NCBI GenBank assembly: GCA_965247995.1
Contig: OZ252041.1
Coordinates: forward strand, 1,302,001 to 1,366,000
DNA from: JASLZO01 sp965247995
GTDB taxonomy: Bacteria; Chloroflexota; Dehalococcoidia; UBA6926
DNA: 64,000 nucleotides
Direction: 5' to 3'
Shown: piece by piece, positions 56,459-64,000 of the stretch
Layout of the letters: each line of letters starts with the position of its first letter
Numbering within the stretch: position 1 is the stretch's first letter
The notes under the pieces: model-generated
What the model was told of the DNA's origin: nothing
Seen by the model: the letters and a program-made list of their open reading frames with translations, nothing else
Databases searched by the model: none
Made by a program: the position numbers and the translations under genes

Positions 56459-59400
56459 TTACGCGTCAGGTTCGATCACGGTCACGGTCCGGTTCGTGGC
56501 AACATTGGACAGACTCAAGACCCGTCCGCTAGGCCATCGGATCGTCAATGAATCCACGAAGCCCGCGTCTCCCAGCCCGAAGTGGGCGGGGAGCGCGTGC
56601 TGCCCCATTTGACTGGATCCCGCCGTGATCTCGCGGATCTGCGTCTCGCCTCCGGCAACAATCGTGATGCGTGTGCCGATTGCATCCCGGTTGCTGGGCG
56701 TCCCGATTACCTCGACCGACAGCCAATTGTTGCCGTTGGTGCAGCGGTTCTCGAGGAGCTTCAGTTCCGCTTCGAAGTTCTGGATGACCAGGTCGAGGCA
56801 GCCATCCCGGTTGAAGTCCAGCGTGGCCACCCCGCGTCCGATATCCCGGTCGTCCGCTCCGCTCCCGGATGACACGTCAGTGAACGTTCCGTCGCCATCG
56901 TTGCGCAACAAGACGTTTGCTTGATCGAGTGCGTTGGTTTCCGGATCGCTATCGAGGTGGCCGGAGACGACGTAGAGGTCCTCGTCGCCGTCGTTATCGA
57001 AGTCGAAGAACACGTTTCCCCACGTGACACGGAACTGGCGAAGAAGCCTGTCCTCGAAAACCCAGCTTCCGCCAGCGACCCCGATCGCCGTGCCGGCGAG
57101 CGTTGCCATGTCGCTGAACGCGTGGGCGTCGGTCGCTCCGAGGTTCCGGAGAAGAACGTTGTCGCCGATATTGGTCAGGTAGAGGTCGAGGAAGCCGTCG
57201 GTGTCGTAGTCGCCGATGGCGACCCCCATGCACGACATCTCGAACCCCGAACCTGAGGACTCAGTGACATCCGTGAATCCGCCATCCCCATTGTTGACCC
57301 ACAGTCGGTTCGGTTGGACCTCATCGCCGAAGTCGTTGCAAACGTAGAGATCCGAATCGGCGTCGTTGTCGATATCAATCCAAACGGGTTGGAATCCACC
57401 GCCGTACACGCCGCTGATGCCGTCTTCCCGAATGTTGGTCGGAGGGTCAAGCGGCCCGAGTGACGTGGTGACGTCCTCGAATGTACCGTCGCCCCGATTG
57501 CGGTGGAGAGACAGGGGGCGCACGGTGGGTTCAAACGTTCGCGTCTGGAACGCGCGGACATCCGCGTCGTTCATGTGGCGCACGACGATCAAATCCACAT
57601 GCCCATCGAGGTCGTAATCGCCCCAGGCACACCCCATCGAGCGGTAGGAGTGGTCAGGGTCGCCAACACCCGCGACCGCGGTGACGTCCACGAAGCTCCC
57701 GCTACCACTGTTCTCGAACAAAGTGCTCGACCCCCAGTTTGTTGCGAACAAGTCGGTGTCGCCGTCGTTGTCGTAGTCCGCAGCACAGCCACCGTTTCCT
57801 TGTCCGGTGACGTCGGCCAGCCCTGAAGCGGTCGCGATATCGGAGAAGGTTCCGTTCCCGAGGTTGCGGTAGAGGGCGTTGGGCCCGTCCGAGTTCGCGA
57901 CGTAGATGTCGGACCACCCGTCGCCGTCGACATCCAACACGACGATCCCTCCACCAAACGGCATGATGTCCGGGCGCCGCGAATGCGTGAAGGCGAGACC
58001 CGATTCTGCGGTGATGTCGACGAATGTCGGCGCTTGATACGCGAATCTGCCAACCCGTGATCCCGTCTGGCCATCCCCGTTCGTAACCGCAACCTCGACA
58101 TCGGCGACGGCGTGGGGCGGGGTGACCGCCGTGATTTCCCCGGCATCTGTAACGACGACCCGGAACGCAGGCGTGCCGTCGAACGACACGGCAGCTCCGG
58201 GCGCGAAGTTGGCGCCGAGAATCGTGACCTCGGTTCCCCCTCCGAGCGGTCCCGAGGTCGGTTCAACGCTGGTTACGATCGGTGCGCTACCACCGAGGTA
58301 GGTGTAACTCTGTTCGAGCGTGTAGGACGTTCCGTCAGGATTGGTAACCGTGACGTCGACTACCCCCGGCGCGAGCCGTGGCGATGTCACGACAAGAAGC
58401 TGCGGCCCCTCGAATGAGACGCGGGAGGCCTGCTGTTCGCCAAATGTCACGGTCGCGCCTTCCTCAAAGTTGTCGCCGAGCACGTTGACTGAGTAGAGGC
58501 CGAGGGTCCCGCGTGTATCCGGGTCGAGCGCAACAACGATCGGTGCGGTCGACACGCCGGCGTTGGCGCGGGCGTGGGCCTGCTGGATGCGGAGGTCGGC
58601 GCCTCCATCGGGCCAGATGAATATCCCGATCCCGAGCACCGCGAGACCGCCGAACGTTCCGAGTCCCCACGTGGCCCCTGCGAACGCGGCAATCGCCTGC
58701 CGGGGCATCAGCTTGGCCAACCCCCAGAACGTGATCGGCCCGCCGGCAGCAGCCGTGAAGAGGAGCGTAGCTGCAGGTGCGGTGCCCATGCCGAGGAGCA
58801 GGAGCAACGCCACCAAGGGGATCTCAAAAAGCAATGGCACATTGATCAAGACTCCGATGGTCGCGGCAATCGTGACTCCGACGAAGTCATTCCCCAGGTA
58901 CTGAGCGATCGTGGTCGGACTGAGCCACTGGATGACGAGTCCGCTGGCGAACCCGGCGATGACCATGACCGGGCCAAGCCGGACCACGTACCCGATGCTC
59001 GATTTGGCCCAATCCCGGAATGCCTCGATCAAGACATACTTCCACGGACTGAAGTCTCGGACGGCTTGGGGTATGACGTCGACGGTGTCGTCCAATTGCT
59101 CGGCGCGGTTGTTTCGGACCGTCATGACGACCAGCGGGCCGATGATGAGCGCTCCGACGACCGCAAGGAGGAGGCGGCTGAAGCCCAACAGTGGCGTAAA
59201 CACGAAGAAGGCCATAGCCAGCGCCGGCACGTTCATGGTGGCCGACCCCTGGACCATTGCGATGGCGCCCTCAATTCCGGCGCCTCGTTGCCGGAACGCC
59301 GAGGACACAGGGACGATGCATGCAGAGCACAGGTTCATCACCGGCCCGAGGGCTGCGCCTTTGATCGTGCGAGAGAACACCCCCCCGCCTTGAAGCCGCG

Positions 59401-59710
59401 TACGGGTTCCGGGAGGGAAGAAAAACGCCTCGGCCAGGCCAGCGGCGAGGAAGGCAAACACCATTCCGACAGTGACCAACCGCATGTAGGAAAGTGAAAA
59501 CGAAAACCACTTGGACACGAAGGATGTCCCGGGTTCGCGCTCGATGCAGAACCCCTGGAAACATTGGGCAGCCGGGGAGAGGACGGCGTCCAGATCCTCG
59601 CCGACGATGTCGAGCTTCGGTATTCGGTTGAGGGAGACGAAGAGGATCAGGATGACGGCGAAGATCGCCGCCCCGACAAGCCGCTTCTTCCCGGCGCTAG
59701 TGGCAAGCAT
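56459..59710 (-). CDS. Permease fused to IPT/TIG, FG-GAP/VCBS beta-propeller and ASPIC/UnbV domains
   Basis: A 1083-residue protein with an unusual domain set. Residues 1-370 form a polytopic permease with about eight membrane segments and the ArsP/DUF318-like motif LCSACIVPVSSAFRQRGAGI (about 127-146). Two IPT/TIG-type Ig-like domains follow (about 388-471 and 477-558, with EPTSGPLGGGTEVTILG). Seven FG-GAP/VCBS repeats follow, each with a DxDxDGxxD calcium-binding-like loop: DVDGDGWSD 593, DYDNDGDTD 645, DYDLDGHVD 698, DIDNDADSD 779, DYDTDGFLD 834, DFDNDGDED 903, DFNRDGCLD 965. This predicts a seven-bladed propeller. An ASPIC/UnbV domain (about 990-1080) ends it. The 712-residue tail is presumably outside the cell. 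No Shine-Dalgarno sequence is seen at ATG 59710; it follows a 51-codon gene after nine bases. Confidence 0.85.
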   Translation of the reverse strand: MLATSAGKKRLVGAAIFAVILILFVSLNRIPKLDIVGEDLDAVLSPAAQCFQGFCIEREPGTSFVSKWFSFSLSYMRLVTVGMVFAFLAAGLAEAFFFPPGTRTRLQGGGVFSRTIKGAALGPVMNLCSACIVPVSSAFRQRGAGIEGAIAMVQGSATMNVPALAMAFFVFTPLLGFSRLLLAVVGALIIGPLVVMTVRNNRAEQLDDTVDVIPQAVRDFSPWKYVLIEAFRDWAKSSIGYVVRLGPVMVIAGFASGLVIQWLSPTTIAQYLGNDFVGVTIAATIGVLINVPLLFEIPLVALLLLLGMGTAPAATLLFTAAAGGPITFWGLAKLMPRQAIAAFAGATWGLGTFGGLAVLGIGIFIWPDGGADLRIQQAHARANAGVSTAPIVVALDPDTRGTLGLYSVNVLGDNFEEGATVTFGEQQASRVSFEGPQLLVVTSPRLAPGVVDVTVTNPDGTSYTLEQSYTYLGGSAPIVTSVEPTSGPLGGGTEVTILGANFAPGAAVSFDGTPAFRVVVTDAGEITAVTPPHAVADVEVAVTNGDGQTGSRVGRFAYQAPTFVDITAESGLAFTHSRRPDIMPFGGGIVVLDVDGDGWSDIYVANSDGPNALYRNLGNGTFSDIATASGLADVTGQGNGGCAADYDNDGDTDLFATNWGSSTLFENSGSGSFVDVTAVAGVGDPDHSYRSMGCAWGDYDLDGHVDLIVVRHMNDADVRAFQTRTFEPTVRPLSLHRNRGDGTFEDVTTSLGPLDPPTNIREDGISGVYGGGFQPVWIDIDNDADSDLYVCNDFGDEVQPNRLWVNNGDGGFTDVTESSGSGFEMSCMGVAIGDYDTDGFLDLYLTNIGDNVLLRNLGATDAHAFSDMATLAGTAIGVAGGSWVFEDRLLRQFRVTWGNVFFDFDNDGDEDLYVVSGHLDSDPETNALDQANVLLRNDGDGTFTDVSSGSGADDRDIGRGVATLDFNRDGCLDLVIQNFEAELKLLENRCTNGNNWLSVEVIGTPSNRDAIGTRITIVAGGETQIREITAGSSQMGQHALPAHFGLGDAGFVDSLTIRWPSGRVLSLSNVATNRTVTVIEPDA

Positions 59711-59719
59711 GGTCAGTTG

Positions 59720-59875
59720 TTAGGGTTGCGAGCGCGCCAAATGTCTCGCGATCCACTCCCGCATTCGGCTGGCGAGGTCCTCCTCGCCGAGGCGGGGCGG
59801 CAGCGCAACCCACACGACAAAGAGTGCGCTGAACGCAACCGTAGCGAGCGTTGCCTCGAACCACCACGAAGGCAC
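59720..59875 (-). CDS. 51-residue single-pass membrane protein upstream of the permease fusion
   Basis: A short frame beginning at GTG 59875 with AGGAG nine bases upstream and ending nine bases before the fusion gene. The product starts MPSWWFEATLATVAFSALFV, i.e. one membrane helix (about residues 4-24), followed by an amphipathic basic tail (LGEEDLASRMREWIARHLAR). Coding is supported by the ribosome site, hydrophobic pattern and close spacing; no family is recognised. It may be an accessory subunit or leader of the permease fusion. A longer in-frame extension exists upstream but lacks a ribosome site. Confidence 0.5.
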   Translation of the reverse strand: MPSWWFEATLATVAFSALFVVWVALPPRLGEEDLASRMREWIARHLARSQP

Positions 59876-60026
59876 GGGTTCGGACTCCTCTCTATCACAT
59901 GGGCGCAGGTTTCCAACGGGCACAGGATACTCGCCGATAGCCAATAAGGAGGCCTGCGCGAGAAGGACCAAATGCGACCCCAACCCCCTTGACACACCCC
60001 ATATATTCACAATGCTAGAAGCAAAG

Positions 60027-60045
60027 CTGATAAAAGGATTATCAG
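60027..60045 (+). promoter_or_regulatory. Inverted repeat in the hsp20 5' region
   Basis: CTGATAA (60027-60033) and TTATCAG (60039-60045) form a perfect 7-bp inverted repeat with a five-base spacer AAGGA, just upstream of the hsp20 Shine-Dalgarno sequence and about 33 bases downstream of a TTGACA (59989-59994). It is not a CIRCE or HAIR element. It could be an operator or a temperature-sensitive hairpin in the message. Confidence 0.4.
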
Positions 60046-60065
60046 TAACCGAGGAGGAGAGTGAT

Positions 60066-60518
60066 ATGACGCTCATGCGATGGGATCCGTGGCGGGAGTT
60101 CAGGCGGGGGTTCCGTGGGTTTGACCGGTTCTTCGATGAGTTCGAGAACGGTCGGCCGTGGACGCGCTCGATGCGCTTCGACGGGATCGGTAGTCTGGCT
60201 TTGGACGTGATGGATGAAGACAATCAGTTCATCGTTGCGGCGTCGTTGCCTGGGTACGCCCCCGATGATGTCGACATCTCCATCACGGACCGGACGGTCA
60301 CCGTGACCGTCGACTCCAAGAGCGAGACGAACGAGATGCACGACGAAACCTATGTATTGCGGGAGAGATACTCCGGCAAGCTCCGACGGAGCGTCGTTCT
60401 CCCGGGCGAAGTGGACGCCGAGCAAGCCGTCGCGGAGCACAAGGATGGCGTGTTGACGTTGAAGCTTCCGAAGACGATCGTGGAGCGGACCAAGAAGATC
60501 CCAGTTAGCACTGGGTAA
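60066..60518 (+). CDS. Small heat-shock protein, Hsp20/alpha-crystallin family
   Basis: A 150-residue ATP-independent holdase chaperone. The N-terminal arm reads MTLMRWDPWREFRRGFRGFD; the alpha-crystallin domain (about 42-135) includes NQFIVAASLPGYAPDDVDIS, ERYSGKLRRSVVLPGEVD (the F-R-LP signature, here RRSVVLPG) and EHKDGVLTLKLPK (the G-L motif). The C-terminal KKIPVSTG holds an I-x-V tail that aids oligomer formation. ATG 60066 follows GAGGAGAGTGAT; an in-frame ATG at 60012 would take in the regulatory inverted repeat and is not preferred. A strong terminator follows. Confidence 0.94.
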   Translation: MTLMRWDPWREFRRGFRGFDRFFDEFENGRPWTRSMRFDGIGSLALDVMDEDNQFIVAASLPGYAPDDVDISITDRTVTVTVDSKSETNEMHDETYVLRERYSGKLRRSVVLPGEVDAEQAVAEHKDGVLTLKLPKTIVERTKKIPVSTG

Positions 60519-60540
60519 CGGGGTCTATTCCTGCCCACCC

Positions 60541-60574
60541 CGAAGGGGGCGCTGATACTCCAGCGCCCCCTTCG
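60541..60574 (+). terminator. Intrinsic terminator after hsp20
   Basis: CGAAGGGGGCGCTG (60541-60554) pairs perfectly with CAGCGCCCCCTTCG (60561-60574) around a six-base loop, followed by CTATTTC. The 14-bp GC-rich stem lies 22 bases after the hsp20 stop, and may also serve the converging cyclase gene. Confidence 0.8.
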
Positions 60575-60601
60575 CTATTTCAGATCGTGATGCCTGATCG
60601 A

Positions 60602-61246
60602 TCAGTCGCGCAGCACTGCGCGGGCAGGCGCCCCATCAATCCCGGCGATCTTGAGCGGGAGACAAGCCAGGTCATACGAGCGGTTGCCTTCGACTGCGGA
60701 AAGGTCGAGCCCTTCGATGATCACCGTGCCCGCTCCAAGCAGCGCAAGGTGTGCGTCCTTGGACGGCGCGCCATACCGCTCGATCGACAGGTAGTCGATG
60801 CCAACCGTGAACACGCCTCGATCGACCAGTGCTTGCGCCGCCTCGCGAGAGAGGTACACGTAGCGCATTTGGAAATTGTCGTAGCTCCATAGTGCCGAGT
60901 TGCGCGTCTTGAATAGGACGCGCTCGGGGCTGCCTTCGATGGTCAACGATTCCAGTTGTTCACGCGTGATCGCTTGGCCCTCCTCAACATCCGTGCAGTC
61001 CGCGACCCACGCTGGGCCGACCAGACGGTCAAGTGGGAATCCTTCCGTGCCGGCGGCGCCATCGATGAAATGCGCGGGCGCGTCGATATGGGTGCCGTTG
61101 TGCGATCCCAACTCCAGCCGGGAAAGGTTTACGCCGTCTGCGTGGAGAGACTTCACCTGCGAAACCGAGAATGGTGTGTCACCTGGGTAGACGTGAGTGC
61201 CCTGGGTCGGCGGCCGTAGAGGCACCGAGATGTCATACAGAGCCAT
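60602..61246 (-). CDS. Cyclase family protein (kynurenine formamidase-like)
   Basis: A 214-residue metal-dependent hydrolase of the cyclase/KynB family (PF04199). The signature HxGTHxDAPxH appears as SHNGTHIDAPAHFIDG; YDISVPLRPPTQGTHVYPGD near the N-terminus and FTVGIDYLSIERYG are typical. It may act on N-formylkynurenine or another amide or cyclic imide; the substrate is unproven. It is the last gene of a lipid-synthesis gene set read leftward. Confidence 0.88.
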   Translation of the reverse strand: MALYDISVPLRPPTQGTHVYPGDTPFSVSQVKSLHADGVNLSRLELGSHNGTHIDAPAHFIDGAAGTEGFPLDRLVGPAWVADCTDVEEGQAITREQLESLTIEGSPERVLFKTRNSALWSYDNFQMRYVYLSREAAQALVDRGVFTVGIDYLSIERYGAPSKDAHLALLGAGTVIIEGLDLSAVEGNRSYDLACLPLKIAGIDGAPARAVLRD

Positions 61247-61267
61247 TGACGAGCTACTTGGGACCGA

Positions 61268-62056
61268 TCAGCCCGTCAACGCCAGGCCACCATCAATCGC
61301 GAGCACCTGCCCGGTGATGTAGCTGGCCTTCGGTGAGCACAGGAAACCGACCAATTCGGCGACCTCCGATGCTTCGCCTCGCCTCCCGAGCGGGATGTGA
61401 TCCGTCAACTGCTTCTTCAGTTCTTCGGAGAGTTGGTCGGTGACGTCGGTGGTGATGTAGCCGGGGGCGACGATATTCGCGGTGATGTTGCGAGGCGCCA
61501 GTTCCTTGGCGACGCTCATGGTGAACCCATTCAGTCCGGACTTCGCTGCAGCGTAGTTCGCTTGCCCCGGGTTCCCAGCTAGCGCGACCACTGATGAGAT
61601 ATTGATGATCCGGCCCCACCGGGTCTTCATCATCGAACGCGCCGCCGCCCGTGTGCAGACAAAGGCGCCGCGGAGGTCTGTCGCGATCACCTCGTCCCAG
61701 TCCTCGTCGGACATACGGATCAGCAATCGGTCCTTGATGATCCCGGCGTTGTTCACGAGGATGTCGATCTTGCCAAACTCAGCGATGGCGGCATCGACCA
61801 TCGTCTCGATCTCGTTGGTGCTTGTGATGTCCGCCTGGTACGCCTCTGCGTGAACACCCGAACCTTGGAGTTCCTCAACCACAGACCGGGCGCCGTCTAG
61901 GCTGGCGTTGTAGTTGACCGCGATCTCGGCGCCCATGGATCCAAGTTTCAGGGCGATCGCTTTCCCTATACCCCTGCCGCCGCCGGTTACGAGGGCAGTC
62001 CTCCCAGCCAACTCCTTTGGCTGTTCGGTTGTGATTGTTGTGTCGGGTTGTGCCAC
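61268..62056 (-). CDS. fabG: 3-oxoacyl-[acyl-carrier-protein] reductase
   Basis: NADPH-dependent short-chain dehydrogenase that reduces 3-oxoacyl-ACP in fatty-acid elongation; 262 residues. The cofactor motif is VTGGGRGIGKAIALKLGS, with NNAG in DILVNNAGIIKD, and catalytic Ser, Tyr and Lys in INISSVVALAGNPGQANYAA and the following AKSG. The tail SPKASYITGQVLAIDGGLAL is typical of FabG. The start is GTG 62056. It lies downstream of plsX, a standard fab-cluster arrangement. Confidence 0.94.
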   Translation of the reverse strand: MAQPDTTITTEQPKELAGRTALVTGGGRGIGKAIALKLGSMGAEIAVNYNASLDGARSVVEELQGSGVHAEAYQADITSTNEIETMVDAAIAEFGKIDILVNNAGIIKDRLLIRMSDEDWDEVIATDLRGAFVCTRAAARSMMKTRWGRIINISSVVALAGNPGQANYAAAKSGLNGFTMSVAKELAPRNITANIVAPGYITTDVTDQLSEELKKQLTDHIPLGRRGEASEVAELVGFLCSPKASYITGQVLAIDGGLALTG

Positions 62057-62089
62057 GGTGGCTGTCGGATCTTCGCTTCTTGCAGCCGG

Positions 62090-63142
62090 TCAGACGGCGG
62101 CGACGCCGCGGTGGACCTTCGTGAGTTCTTGCTTGATCGCGTCAATCAGGCCGGTCCGGTGCATCGTGGCGGCGGATTGAATTGCGCCCCGTACCATCTG
62201 AGCCCGTGCTCTGCCGTGTCCAACGATAGCGATCCCGTCCACGCCGAGCACGGGTGCGCCTGCCGAATCCAGGACGCTCAATTTTGTGTACAGGTCGCGG
62301 CCGATTCGGACCGCTTCGTCCATGGGGAGGTGGGCGAGCAGTTGGCGCCCCACATCTTTGGCAACGACCTCGGCCAGGCCTTCGGCCATCTTCAGCATGA
62401 CGTTTCCGACGAACCCGTCGCACAGGATGACGTTTGCCTTGCCGCGGATCATCTCGTGTGCCTCGACGTTCCCGACGAACGTGAAATTACTCTTCTTCAG
62501 CAGATCGTAGGCCTCACGTACCTGCTTGGTGCCCTTCGATTCCTCGGCTCCGACGTTGAGCAGTCCGACCGTGGGTTCTGGGACCCCGGCATAGCTGCGG
62601 GCGACGGCGACGCCGATGGCAGCGAAGTCCAAGAACTGCGCTGGGCGGGCTTCGATGTTGACACCCATGTCTACGTTGATGACCTGTGGGGTGTATCCGA
62701 GGAACGGACCGCCGAGCACGGGCCTCTCTAACCCTTCGAGTAGACCGAACGCGAAGAAGGCCGCTGCCATTGTCGCGCCCGTAGACCCGACGCTGACGAC
62801 CGCGTCCGCGTCGCCCCGCTTCACGAGCTCCGTGGCAACCGCGATTGACGCTTTGGGCCGCCGTCGCAACGCGATAGCGGGTTGTTCCGTCTCCTCCACC
62901 GGGCCTTCCGAGGGGATTAGAGTTACCGGCAGGGTGGCCGCGTCATGCTTGTCAATCTCGGGTTGAACGAGTTCCGGTTGGCCGACCAGAAGAATCGGTG
63001 TCCCGTCCTCGCGGGCGGCTGCGATGGCTCCTGCCACCACTTCGGCGGGGGCGTGATCGCCCCCCATCGCATCGACCGCGACACGGACGAGAGCACCCTC
63101 ACTCCCTGGGTTCGTAGTCAATCCTGCTTCCTCCTGGGTCAA
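62090..63142 (-). CDS. plsX: Phosphate acyltransferase PlsX
   Basis: Converts acyl-ACP to acyl-phosphate for phospholipid synthesis; up to 350 residues. VRVAVDAMGGDHAPAEVVAG at the start, DADAVVSVGSTGATMAAAFF, KGTKQVREAYDLLKKSNFTF and ILCDGFVGNVMLKMAEGLAE are diagnostic. TTG 63142 overlaps the upstream stop in a TTGA junction; TTG 63121 seven codons later has AGGAGG at an eight-base spacing and may be the true start. The gene lies between the MaoC-type dehydratase and fabG. Confidence 0.95.
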   Translation of the reverse strand: MTQEEAGLTTNPGSEGALVRVAVDAMGGDHAPAEVVAGAIAAAREDGTPILLVGQPELVQPEIDKHDAATLPVTLIPSEGPVEETEQPAIALRRRPKASIAVATELVKRGDADAVVSVGSTGATMAAAFFAFGLLEGLERPVLGGPFLGYTPQVINVDMGVNIEARPAQFLDFAAIGVAVARSYAGVPEPTVGLLNVGAEESKGTKQVREAYDLLKKSNFTFVGNVEAHEMIRGKANVILCDGFVGNVMLKMAEGLAEVVAKDVGRQLLAHLPMDEAVRIGRDLYTKLSVLDSAGAPVLGVDGIAIVGHGRARAQMVRGAIQSAATMHRTGLIDAIKQELTKVHRGVAAV

Positions 63143-63579
63143 ACACCGACGTTTCCCGCGCTGGCCTCATCCGAGGCTATCGTAACGTCCGCGCTCGCGG
63201 TTGCGAGAAGCTGGCCATCTTGATTCCGACACTCGAGAGCATACCGGACAGCTAGAGGCTCTTCTGGGTCCGACGCGTTCGCCGAAGACCGGATACCGGT
63301 GATGGTCACGGTGTCGCCTGGGCGCGCTGGGGCACGGAAGCGCGCGCGGATCTTTCCGCTCGCTTCCCACCGTTGCGGATACACACGCTTCATCGCGTCG
63401 CAGAGGAATCCGTAAAGCACCATACCGTGGGAGACATTCCCGCCGAACGGGCTGTTCGCGCCGAACACGGGGTCGAGGTGGAGTGGGTTACGGTCGCCCG
63501 AGACGTCCGCATACGCGTCAATCCGTTCTTGCGAAACGGTGCGCTGTAGGGGACGGAGTGGCTGCTCGTTCGTGTTCAA
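63139..63579 (-). CDS. MaoC-like (R)-hydratase/dehydratase subunit
   Basis: A 146-residue hot-dog-fold protein carrying the hydratase-2 motif AYADVSGDRNPLHLDP (catalytic Asp and His) and FGGNVSHGMVLYGFL. With the partner domain encoded just upstream it should form a heterodimeric 3-hydroxyacyl-thioester dehydratase, like HadA-HadB of mycobacteria. TTG 63579 overlaps the partner's stop (TTGA), so coupled translation is likely. A longer in-frame start at 63717 would overlap the partner extensively and adds a Arg/His-rich tail unlike the family. Confidence 0.88.
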   Translation of the reverse strand: MNTNEQPLRPLQRTVSQERIDAYADVSGDRNPLHLDPVFGANSPFGGNVSHGMVLYGFLCDAMKRVYPQRWEASGKIRARFRAPARPGDTVTITGIRSSANASDPEEPLAVRYALECRNQDGQLLATASADVTIASDEASAGNVGV

Positions 63580-63998
63580 TCCGGGTTCGGTACCAAGACT
63601 GTGGAGCTTCCCTCGATGGTACAGGTATCGGTGTCCGGTGGGGACACGAGGGCGAAAACGAGCGAAACGATGGTGGCATGACGCCGACGGGAGCGTTGGG
63701 TGATACTCGCCACGCACGTGGTCGGGGCCCCGATTGGTTGCGGCGTTACGACGCGAGCCTCCTGCGAGACGTGCACGGTCCCTGCCGGGAGTTCGAATTG
63801 GCCGAGGAGAGCGCCGAGTGCGAAGGTCGCTGCCGCCTCCGGCGGGACATGTTGCGTGGACTCACCGAGCGGCGCTCCGTCCAGGACCTCTAGATACTCG
63901 GCCAAGCGGTCACGTGAGAAATCAATTGGCAAATCAGGGAACGGATGGCCGACCGGGAGAAGGAGGATGTTGGTTTTTATCGTCATGTGCTTGCGCAT
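63576..63998 (-). CDS. MaoC N-terminal (FAS1-like) dehydratase subunit, possibly partial
   Basis: A hot-dog domain of about 140 residues resembling the non-catalytic or N-terminal half of MaoC-type dehydratases (LPVGHPFPDLPIDFSRDRLA, VHVSQEARVVTPQPIGAPTT). It is the predicted partner of the MaoC-like protein that follows. ATG 63998 or 63986 could be the start, but the window ends two bases beyond 63998, so the gene may extend further. No Shine-Dalgarno sequence is visible. Confidence 0.7.
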   Translation of the reverse strand: MRKHMTIKTNILLLPVGHPFPDLPIDFSRDRLAEYLEVLDGAPLGESTQHVPPEAAATFALGALLGQFELPAGTVHVSQEARVVTPQPIGAPTTCVASITQRSRRRHATIVSLVFALVSPPDTDTCTIEGSSTVLVPNPD

Positions 63999-64000
63999 CT

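Noticed and set aside
59713..59997. 94-codon minus-strand frame next to the permease fusion
   Set aside because: It competes with the 51-codon frame that has a ribosome site and a clean membrane helix; this one is Cys/Arg/Ser-rich without a start signal.

Overview
The window is a GC-rich bacterial chromosome segment carrying about 50 protein genes on both strands, mostly housekeeping. GTG and TTG starts are frequent and several genes lack a clear Shine-Dalgarno sequence. An RpoC with a long coiled-coil insertion, an orphan OmpR-type regulator beside glnA, a predicted K+-dependent membrane pyrophosphatase, a MIP18/SufT-like protein, many acyl-CoA enzymes and an ASPIC/UnbV protein together suggest Chloroflexota, perhaps a Dehalococcoidia/SAR202-like lineage. 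That assignment is an inference; there is no rRNA in the window.

Layout. 1-2.7 kb: an accessory end with a 33-residue HTH protein, a tyrosine recombinase, and two near-identical 47-bp copies of a tRNA-Asp 3' half flanking an enoyl-CoA hydratase gene. 2.7-11.3 kb: a divergent PEPCK-like P-loop protein with a hairpin-rich upstream region, an MBL hydrolase with hisS, prfB with a programmed +1 frameshift, a membrane-anchored protein, a CDP-alcohol phosphatidyltransferase, an AhpD-like/DUF4268-like fusion and a SufT-like protein. 11.5-16.3 kb: a 2-oxo acid dehydrogenase cluster in the order E3, E1 alpha, E1 beta, E2. 16.3-23.4 kb: M24 peptidase, ECF sigma with its RskA-like anti-sigma factor, leuS, a BFN-like protein and an HtrA-type lipoprotein protease. 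23.4-31.9 kb: rpoB-rpoC with their own promoter, a leader terminator-like hairpin and a strong terminator.

32-47.3 kb: DUF1461-like membrane protein, lipA, GlnR-like regulator and glnA with an inverted repeat between them, ispD-ispF-cysS, a HAD protein, secG, gatB, hppA, surE, speD-speB (polyamines) and two tandem cyclophilins. 47.4-52.6 kb: an acyl-CoA dehydrogenase gene broken by an amber stop and a frameshift, an MFS transporter, a second crotonase, a Nudix CoA pyrophosphatase and two small proteins. 52.7-64 kb: mfd, an unusual 1083-residue permease/IPT/FG-GAP/UnbV fusion preceded by a 51-residue membrane protein, hsp20, and a fatty-acid operon (split MaoC dehydratase, plsX, fabG, cyclase-family hydrolase) that may run off the right end.

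How the genes fit together: lipA and the E1/E2/E3 cluster serve lipoate-dependent acetyl-CoA formation; plsX, fabG and the two hot-dog proteins serve lipid synthesis; ispD-ispF serve isoprenoid synthesis; the GlnR-like regulator probably controls glnA. The most unusual items are the permease/beta-propeller fusion, the PEPCK-like P-loop protein with its structured upstream region, and the terminator-like hairpin between the rpoBC promoter and rpoB.
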